DNA from: Lachnospiraceae bacterium
Lineage (GTDB): Bacteria; Bacillota; Clostridia; Lachnospirales; Lachnospiraceae
Length of the DNA: 12,964 nucleotides
Assembly: GCA_017477005.1 (NCBI GenBank)
Contig: JAFUXY010000205.1
Location: 1 to 12,964 of the forward strand
Reading direction: 5' to 3'
Positions 8,001 to 12,964 of the stretch are shown in pieces; the first letter of the stretch is position 1; the number at the start of each line of letters is the position of its first letter. The position numbers were made by a program, and so were the translations under genes. The notes beneath the pieces are model-generated. The model had not been told where the DNA came from. It saw only the letters and a program-made list of their open reading frames with translations, and did not search any database.

Positions 8001-8660
8001 TCAGACTACAAAATAATCCAGCTTCTTTTCGATCGCATGAAACAGCACGGTCAACAGCCCCGAAAACACCAGATAAAAGGCGCCGGTATAAAACAATGGC
8101 CAGATGATCCCGGCGCTCTTGATGAACGATTGCCCGCTCCAAATGATTTCATACACTGCGATCACCCTCGCCAACGAAGTATCCTTGACCAAGGTAATGA
8201 TTTCGTTCGACATCGGAGGCACGATCCGCTTGATCACCTGCAGCAACACGATACGGAAAAAAATATCGGTACGAGTGAGTCCCAAAACCTGCCCGGCCTC
8301 GTACTGCCCCACCGGGATCGACTGTATGCCTCCACGGTAGATCTCCGAAAAATAGCAGGAATAATTCAAAACAAAGGCCACCAAGGCCGCGAAAAACCGC
8401 CCGCTGTCTCCGGAACCCCAGACATTTTGATGGATGATGATACCTGGTCCGTAATAGATCACCAAAAGCTGCAGCAACAGCGGCGTCCCCCGGATCACCC
8501 AGATCAAGAAGCGGATCGGGATCCGCACGATGCGCAGCGGATTCATCGAACCAAAGCTGATCACCAGCCCCAGCGGGAGGGCGAAAACCAATGTCAGTGT
8601 AAATAATTTAACCGTTGTAAGAAACCCTTCCAGCAGGGACTGTGTGACCGTAATAAACAT
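8001..8660 (-). CDS. Polar amino-acid ABC transporter permease
   Basis: The 219-residue integral membrane protein is of the HisM/GlnP family. Hydrophobic segments lie at about residues 15-36, 50-74, 88-108 and 183-208, with a further weaker one near 150-175. The ATPase-contacting EAA loop is at 121-142 (EAGQVLGLTRTDIFFRIVLL). RGTPLLLQLL (57-66) is the usual family motif. ATG 8660 lies 9 bases after the TAG of the binding-protein gene, whose last bases also form the weak TAGGAAAA ribosome-binding site, so translation is probably coupled. A single permease gene suggests a homodimeric channel. Confidence 0.94.
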   Translation of the reverse strand: MFITVTQSLLEGFLTTVKLFTLTLVFALPLGLVISFGSMNPLRIVRIPIRFLIWVIRGTPLLLQLLVIYYGPGIIIHQNVWGSGDSGRFFAALVAFVLNYSCYFSEIYRGGIQSIPVGQYEAGQVLGLTRTDIFFRIVLLQVIKRIVPPMSNEIITLVKDTSLARVIAVYEIIWSGQSFIKSAGIIWPLFYTGAFYLVFSGLLTVLFHAIEKKLDYFVV

Positions 8661-8669
8661 ACTATTTTC

Positions 8670-9611
8670 CTATTGCTCTATCAATGCATCCTGCACGCCA
8701 TAGGTTGTCGCGATCTCTTCGAGGCTGCCGTCCTCATAGAACTTCGCCAGCTCGTCGTTGATATAGGCCGCCAAGTCCGATCCCTTGCGGCAGCCAACGC
8801 CGTATTCTTCGGTCGTCAGCTCCAACGTATGGGTCAGATCCGGATAACTGGTACCCTCACCGATCATTGCGCCCGCCATCAAAAGGTCGATGATGCTGGC
8901 ATCGCTGGTCCCTGCTGAAATCTCCATCAGCGTGTCCGACTGCTGTGTCAAAGAGGTATAATTGAACCCATTCTCCTCAGCGGCTGTTTCACCGGCCGAT
9001 CCGGCCTCTACCGCAAAGGACAGCTCCTTCATGCTCTCTGCATCCGGATAATTGTCCGCTTCCTCGCTCTTCATCACCACCACCTGCGCATTGTTGCAGT
9101 AGGCATTTGAGCACTCCATTGCGTTTGTCACCTCAGGAGTCAGCGTCATGCCATTCCACACACAGTCGATGCTCTGATTTTCCAATTCGAGGATCTTGTT
9201 GTCCCAGTCGATTTCCACGAACTCGACATCTACGCCCAGATCTTCGGCTACCTTTTTCGCCACATCCGCGTCAAAACCGATCCAATCGCCGTTGTCATCC
9301 TTGTAATCCATCGGCTCGAAATCCGTGATCCCGACCACCAGCGTACCCTTATCCTGGATGTAGGCCACGTCGCTGTCGCCCTCGGTCTCTGCCACATCCG
9401 CCGCAGTCTCGTCTGTCGCTTCCTCGCTATCTTCTGCGGCAGCATCCGTCGTTTCCTCTTCGGCCGGCTCCGCGTCAGCTTCTGCCGTTTCTTCGCTTTC
9501 GGCCGCCGTCTGATCTGCGCCGGTATCCGCGCTGTTTGATGAACCACCGCAGGCCGCCATCGAGAAGGCCATACAAGCCGCCATAGCCATTGAAAGTAGT
9601 TTGCGTTTCAT
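8670..9611 (-). CDS. Amino-acid ABC transporter substrate-binding lipoprotein
   Basis: The 313-residue protein has a lipoprotein signal: MKRKLL, a hydrophobic core and SMAAC with lipidated Cys21. Residues 24-81 form an acidic spacer with 23 Asp/Glu and no Lys or Arg. The binding domain follows from about residue 85 (DKGTLVVGITDFEPM, WIGFDADVAKKVA), a SBP_bac_3 fold for polar amino acids. The place where the family usually has an arginine that clamps the ligand carboxylate (T-x-E-R) reads TPEVTNAM (158-165), so Val161 replaces it. The ligand may therefore not be a standard alpha-amino acid. ATG 9611 follows AAGGAGG (9620-9626) at 8 bases; an in-frame upstream ATG at 9650 would bury this signal sequence. 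It is first in the importer operon. Confidence 0.92.
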   Translation of the reverse strand: MKRKLLSMAMAACMAFSMAACGGSSNSADTGADQTAAESEETAEADAEPAEEETTDAAAEDSEEATDETAADVAETEGDSDVAYIQDKGTLVVGITDFEPMDYKDDNGDWIGFDADVAKKVAEDLGVDVEFVEIDWDNKILELENQSIDCVWNGMTLTPEVTNAMECSNAYCNNAQVVVMKSEEADNYPDAESMKELSFAVEAGSAGETAAEENGFNYTSLTQQSDTLMEISAGTSDASIIDLLMAGAMIGEGTSYPDLTHTLELTTEEYGVGCRKGSDLAAYINDELAKFYEDGSLEEIATTYGVQDALIEQ

Positions 9612-9702
9612 GAATTTTTCCTCCTTTTTTAAAATGCATGCTTTCCACATACTTTGTAAACAGCCTTCCGCCGCCTACGATACATACACACTGACAAGGG
9701 TT

Positions 9703-9708
9703 TACTTT
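9703..9708 (+). repeat. Left copy of 6-bp direct repeat flanking the element
   Basis: TACTTT directly abuts the left terminal inverted repeat. The same six bases directly follow the right one (9897-9902). This is what a target-site duplication would look like, though six bases can agree by chance. Confidence 0.5.
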
Positions 9709-9896
9709 AGTAACTATTCAGTCAGTCCGCATCCCTCAAATCGCAAACACGCTGCTTCGCAGCTTTACCGCCACATTCGTGGCAGTTTGCTCATTGTCGG
9801 GTGCGAACAGCCTATGCGCCATATATGAAAAACATATGTCAGCCTGAACGCAAGCGTTCGTCTGCCAATGTTTTCATATATGACTGAATAGTTACT
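9709..9896. repeat. 188-bp element with 16-bp terminal inverted repeats and a hairpin-rich core (MITE-like or structured RNA)
   Basis: AGTAACTATTCAGTCA (9709-9724) and TGACTGAATAGTTACT (9881-9896) are perfect 16-bp inverted repeats. Between them are two arms. Arm A closes with CGCATCC/GGGTGCG (9728-9734 with 9799-9805, one G-T pair) and GCAAAC/GTTTGC (9743-9748 with 9785-9790). It carries two small hairpins, GCTGC/GCAGC (9751-9763) and GCCAC/GTGGC (9770-9783). Arm B (9821-9881) is a long imperfect hairpin, with ATATATGAAAA pairing to TTTTCATATAT and a GAACG/CGTTC tip. Arm B ends where the right terminal repeat begins, so the whole could fold as a three-way junction. No protein is encoded. A non-autonomous insertion (MITE) fits the ends; a structured RNA fits the core. 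Confidence 0.7.
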
Positions 9897-9902
9897 TACT
9901 TT
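9897..9902 (+). repeat. Right copy of 6-bp direct repeat flanking the element
   Basis: TACTTT immediately follows the right terminal inverted repeat and matches 9703-9708. Confidence 0.5.
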
Positions 9903-9984
9903 ATCATATTTCAACGGCTGTGTAAACTCTGACCGATTGCATTTTCAGATTTTATCCTTTCTCTGATAAAGCCGAATACCCCGA

Positions 9985-10995
9985 TCAATCCTTTTCCCGC
10001 ATCTGGTAATCAATATCCTCATCGATCATCCCCAGCATAATCTCGGCAAACCGCGGATCGAACTGCGTGCCCTTCCCCTTCTCGATCTCCTCCCGCACAA
10101 CCTCCTGCGGCAAAGGATCCCGGTAACTTCGATGGCTCGTCATGGCATCGTAGGAATCCGCCACCGCAATGATCCTCGCGGTCTCCGGAATATCCTGCCC
10201 CTTCAACCCGTCCGGATAGCCCCGCCCGTCATACCTCTCATGGTGCCATCTTGCGCCGGATACGAGCTCAGGCATCTCTTTTATATTGCTCAGGATCCTC
10301 GCACCCATGACCGGGTGATTCTTGATCGTTTCGTACTCATCATCGGTCAGCTTCGCTGGCTTGTTGATCACGGTGTCCGGAACCCCGATCTTTCCGACAT
10401 CATGCAGCAGCCCCATCATAAAGATATCCTCCAACTGCTTATCCCGATACCCGGCCCGCCTGGCAATCTCCTTCGAATATTTTGCCACGCGGGTAGAATG
10501 CCCGCTCGTATAGGTATCCTTTGCATCGATCGCCGAAGCCAGCGAGGAAACCACATGCAAAAAGAGGCTTTCGTTCTCCTTCGTCTTTTTATCCACCTCG
10601 TCCACCAGATGGCTCTGGAGATGGTCGAGATCGATCGTATGCCTCACGCGAAGGGTCAATACCTCGGGAACAAAGGGCTTCTTGATGAAATCCATCGCAC
10701 CCAGCGCCAGTCCCTTGGCCTCCGTGTCCTCTTTTTCGTCTGCCGTCAAAAATATCACCGGCACTTCCCTGGCTTTGTCGAGGCTGCGCAGGGCCGACAA
10801 GGTTTCAAATCCATCCATCTCCGGCATTTTCACGTCCAACAGGATCAGATCCGGCACCGGATTTTTCTGTATGTATTCGAGCAGCGCCTTCCCGGATTTG
10901 ATTGCTGTGACCCGCATCTTCGCCTTGCTCAATATATGTCCCGCCATTTTCAAGTTGGTTTCATCGTCGTCTACCACGATCACCCAATCCGCCAT
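9985..10995 (-). CDS. Response regulator with HD-GYP output domain (predicted cyclic-di-GMP phosphodiesterase)
   Basis: The 336-residue protein has a receiver domain at residues 1-120: acidic pocket DDDE (9-12), phosphoacceptor Asp54 in LILLDVKMPEMDG, Thr84 and Lys106 in KKPF. An HD-GYP domain follows at about 145-336, with HSTRVAKY (His166), LLHDVGKIG (His198-Asp199), NHPVMGA (His227), RWHHERYDGRGYP (His251, His252 and the GYP at 259-261) and ADSYDAMTS. All metal ligands typical of the family are present, so hydrolysis of c-di-GMP, or a related cyclic dinucleotide, is expected. ATG 10995 follows AAAGGAG by 6 bases; in-frame ATG 11013 and GTG 11019 have no such signal. It lies 38 bases after the hybrid kinase gene and is its likely partner. 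Confidence 0.93.
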   Translation of the reverse strand: MADWVIVVDDDETNLKMAGHILSKAKMRVTAIKSGKALLEYIQKNPVPDLILLDVKMPEMDGFETLSALRSLDKAREVPVIFLTADEKEDTEAKGLALGAMDFIKKPFVPEVLTLRVRHTIDLDHLQSHLVDEVDKKTKENESLFLHVVSSLASAIDAKDTYTSGHSTRVAKYSKEIARRAGYRDKQLEDIFMMGLLHDVGKIGVPDTVINKPAKLTDDEYETIKNHPVMGARILSNIKEMPELVSGARWHHERYDGRGYPDGLKGQDIPETARIIAVADSYDAMTSHRSYRDPLPQEVVREEIEKGKGTQFDPRFAEIMLGMIDEDIDYQMREKD

Positions 10996-11033
10996 CGTCG
11001 TCTCCTTTCGCATTACCACTTAGGATTGATTCC

Positions 11034-12964
11034 TCATAGTACCCGCTTCAACCCCTGTACCATTTCCAAATACTCTGCGTCAAACACCGGATACGTTTCT
11101 TGGATTGCTTTTGCATCCAAATCGGCCGCCGCCCGCTCGAGGAAGAACGCCCGATCCGCCAGCGCGCTCGCCCCTATGGACTTCGCCGAACTCTTCAAGG
11201 CATGAATTTTCACTTCAAAGTCATGCCAGTTTTCCGCTTCAAAAAAAACGTCCAGCTCCTGTTTTTTATCCGCATAGGCTTCGACAAAATCCGACAGCAG
11301 CTCCACATAAAATTCCACGTCCTGACCGCAGAATCCGAGGCCGATTTCTACGTCAAATTTCTGTTCCCGAAGCGCCGCAAGCATAGCGTCCCAATCCGTC
11401 TCCCCACCCTCAGTCGAACCGCCGCTCTGTGCGCTCCCCTCATCCTCTGCAGGAGAAAATTCGAATACCTCCTGCCCCGGTTCAAATTCCAAACCCTCTT
11501 CTTCCGGCGCAAATTCCAAAGCTTCTTCCTTGGGTTCAAACTCCAACACGTCCTCTTTCGGCGCAAATTCCATCCTGTCTTCCACTGGCTTCTCCTCCGC
11601 TTTTGCCTGTCCTCCGACCCTTTTCCACTCGACCTTTTCTTCCGGCAACCAAGCCTCGAGCTTCTTCTCCAACTGAACGACCTCGATCGGCTTGGAAAGG
11701 TAATCATCAAACCCTGCTGCCAAATAGCGCTCCCTGGCGCCGGAGGTCGCATTCGCCGTGAGCGCGATCACCACACAACCCCTCGGAATCCAATCCTCCT
11801 TGCGAAGCCGTTTTAGCGTCTCGATTCCGTCCATTTTCGGCATCATATGATCGAGAAATACAATGTCATACTCGTTCTTTCTGATCTGAGCAATCGCCTC
11901 TTCTCCGGAGGCCGCTTCGTCCGGCACGATCCCGTTTCGCTTCATCAGACTCCTGGCCACCTTGCGATTCATTTCATTGTCATCGACCACCAGGATCTGC
12001 GCCTCGTTTGCGACCAGATAGGTCTCCTCCTCGCTCTGGTCAAAACTGTTTTTCAACCGTTCCGAAAAATCTCCGATCGGCTCATTGCTGATTACCTTTT
12101 GAACCAAGGCAAACGAAAACTCCGAGCCTTCTCCATATACGCTGTCCACCCAAAGCTCGCTGTTCATCATGTTGAGCAGCTTTGTCACGATCGACATGCC
12201 AAGCCCCGTTCCCTCGATATTTCGATTCCGCGTCTCCTCCAGCCTTTCGAACGATTCGAACAGCTTTCCCATATCCTCCTCTTTGATGCCGATCCCCGTG
12301 TCCTTTACCGAGACAAGCAGCGTGATCGAATCCTCCTTTCGATCCTTCCCCTCCACCGACAGCGTTACCTTCCCGCGCTCCGTGTATTTGACCGCATTGG
12401 TCAGCAGATTCATAATCACCTGACGGATACGGACATCGTCGCCGAATAGCGTACAAGGCAGTGTCCCATCGGCGTGCAGTTCAAAGTCCAACCCCTTCGC
12501 CCTCGCCCGCTCGGAGATGGAATTGATCAGGTCATTGATCAGCGAAGGCATATCGTACTTCACCGGCACAAGCTCCATCTTCCCGTCTTCGATCTTCGAA
12601 AAATCCAGGATGCTGTTGATCAGTGAAAGCAGCGTCCTCCCCGCCGATTGGATGTTGGCCGCATAATCTTTGATATCCCGGCTCTCTGATTCCCGCAGGA
12701 TCATCTCATTCATGCCCAGCACCGCATTGATCGGCGTGCGGATTTCATGCGACATCTGCGCCAAAAACGAGCTTTTCGCCTTCCCGGCTGCAATAGCCGC
12801 ATCCGCCGCCTCCTTTAGTTTTCGGTTTGTCTTATCCTGCCATCGGATCAGATCCGTCAAAAGCCGGTAGACCAGCACGATACAGAAAACAAAGGCCAGC
12901 ACGCAGACCAACCCGTAAACGAACACCCAGCCATAGATTTTCACTGCGTTTGAAACCACATACA
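11034..12964 (-). CDS. Hybrid sensor histidine kinase (HisKA-HATPase-REC-HPt), N-terminus outside the window
   Basis: The frame is open to the right edge, and the only early start is a GTG (12959) without visible context, so the gene almost certainly begins beyond the window. Numbered from that GTG, residues 10-32 are a membrane helix, probably the one following an extracellular sensor. HisKA carries His71 (SFLAQMSHEIRTPINAVLGM). The HATPase has NLLTNAVKYT, DTGIGI and EGTGLGMSI. The receiver (321-437) has Asp370 in VFLDHMMPKMDG and Lys423 in LSKPIE. A linker with five nine-residue acidic repeats (463-507) leads to a C-terminal HPt domain with His586 in KIHALKSSAKSIGA. The protein could pass phosphate His-Asp-His and then to the HD-GYP receiver encoded next. 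The signal sensed is unknown because the sensor is missing. Confidence 0.94.
   Translation of the reverse strand, partial: YVVSNAVKIYGWVFVYGLVCVLAFVFCIVLVYRLLTDLIRWQDKTNRKLKEAADAAIAAGKAKSSFLAQMSHEIRTPINAVLGMNEMILRESESRDIKDYAANIQSAGRTLLSLINSILDFSKIEDGKMELVPVKYDMPSLINDLINSISERARAKGLDFELHADGTLPCTLFGDDVRIRQVIMNLLTNAVKYTERGKVTLSVEGKDRKEDSITLLVSVKDTGIGIKEEDMGKLFESFERLEETRNRNIEGTGLGMSIVTKLLNMMNSELWVDSVYGEGSEFSFALVQKVISNEPIGDFSERLKNSFDQSEEETYLVANEAQILVVDDNEMNRKVARSLMKRNGIVPDEAASGEEAIAQIRKNEYDIVFLDHMMPKMDGIETLKRLRKEDWIPRGCVVIALTANATSGARERYLAAGFDDYLSKPIEVVQLEKKLEAWLPEEKVEWKRVGGQAKAEEKPVEDRMEFAPKEDVLEFEPKEEALEFAPEEEGLEFEPGQEVFEFSPAEDEGSAQSGGSTEGGETDWDAMLAALREQKFDVEIGLGFCGQDVEFYVELLSDFVEAYADKKQELDVFFEAENWHDFEVKIHALKSSAKSIGASALADRAFFLERAAADLDAKAIQETYPVFDAEYLEMVQGLKRVL
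11439..11573 (-). repeat. Five tandem 27-bp coding repeats in the kinase linker
   Basis: Residues 463-507 of the kinase are five consecutive nine-residue units of the form (M/L/F)EF(A/E/S)P followed by four mostly acidic residues: MEFAPKEDV, LEFEPKEEA, LEFAPEEEG, LEFEPGQEV and FEFSPAEDE. The A and E forms alternate in units 1-4, which suggests duplication of an 18-residue (54-bp) pair. The DNA copies have diverged in third positions. The tract links the receiver and HPt domains. Confidence 0.85.

Larger units (their letters stand above)
9612..9984. other. 373-bp intergenic region around the inverted-repeat element
   Basis: This gap separates the end of the HD-GYP gene from the start of the importer operon; both genes point left. 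The importer promoter should lie in 9627-9710 or inside the element, but no convincing -35/-10 pair is visible. TTTACA (9660-9655) with CATTTT 18 bases on is the best and is weak. The stretch 9897-9984 is AT-rich; TTTATC/GATAAA at 9967-9950 (minus strand) can form a 6-bp stem without a T-run. No open reading frame with a ribosome-binding site was seen. Confidence 0.5.

Noticed and set aside
9612..9650. Upstream ATG for the binding lipoprotein (13 extra residues)
   Set aside because: It would place MKRKLL in the interior of the protein and the strong ribosome-binding site inside the gene.
9703..9902. CRISPR array or attachment site in the hairpin-rich gap
   Set aside because: The repeats are inverted, not regularly spaced direct repeats, and there is no integrase, cas gene or tRNA nearby.
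10132..11205. 357-codon plus-strand open frame
   Set aside because: It lies opposite the HD-GYP and kinase genes, is rich in His, Arg and Pro typical of antisense translation, and has no ribosome-binding site or recognisable motif.

Overview
The window reads as an ordinary chromosomal segment of a moderately GC-rich (roughly 50-55%) Gram-positive anaerobe, most likely a Clostridia member close to Lachnospiraceae. This is inferred from strong AAGGAGG ribosome-binding sites before most genes, a lipobox-anchored ABC binding protein, a LigB-AMMECR1 fusion, YvyF-type zinc-ribbon proteins, and a hybrid histidine kinase beside an HD-GYP response regulator. No tRNA, rRNA, CRISPR array, phage gene or transposase gene was seen.

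Layout. (1) 1-2529, minus strand: a Sel1-repeat exported protein leads into purC and then purF, which is cut by the left edge. The genes are packed tightly (23 bp, then a 1-base stop/start overlap), so the purine genes appear to be transcribed from the Sel1 promoter. (2) 2573-4240: a compact divergent promoter region, then on the plus strand gpmA and two small paralogous zinc-ribbon/helix-turn-helix proteins of YvyF type, closed by a clear intrinsic terminator. (3) 4299-5636, plus: a LigB-like/AMMECR1 fusion of the AmmeMemoRadiSam system without its usual radical SAM neighbour. A second strong ribosome-binding site and ATG lie exactly at the domain border. (4) 5692-9611, minus: a polar amino-acid ABC importer (binding lipoprotein, permease, ATPase) followed at 53 bp by an intracellular GH32 beta-fructosidase. 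(5) 9612-9984: a 373-bp gap carrying a 188-bp element with perfect 16-bp terminal inverted repeats, a 6-bp flanking direct repeat, and an interior that folds into hairpins. This is the most unusual non-coding object in the window. (6) 9985-12964, minus: a hybrid histidine kinase (HisKA-HATPase-REC-HPt, N-terminus outside the window) and a REC-HD-GYP response regulator, which together make a plausible complete phosphorelay ending in cyclic-dinucleotide hydrolysis.

Most genes are confidently assigned housekeeping or signalling families. I did not find a clearly new defence or biosynthetic system. The points most worth a second look are the inverted-repeat element, the internal start in the AMMECR1 fusion, the tandem YvyF-like pair behind gpmA, the five-fold nine-residue repeat in the kinase, and the importer binding protein that lacks the usual ligand-binding arginine.
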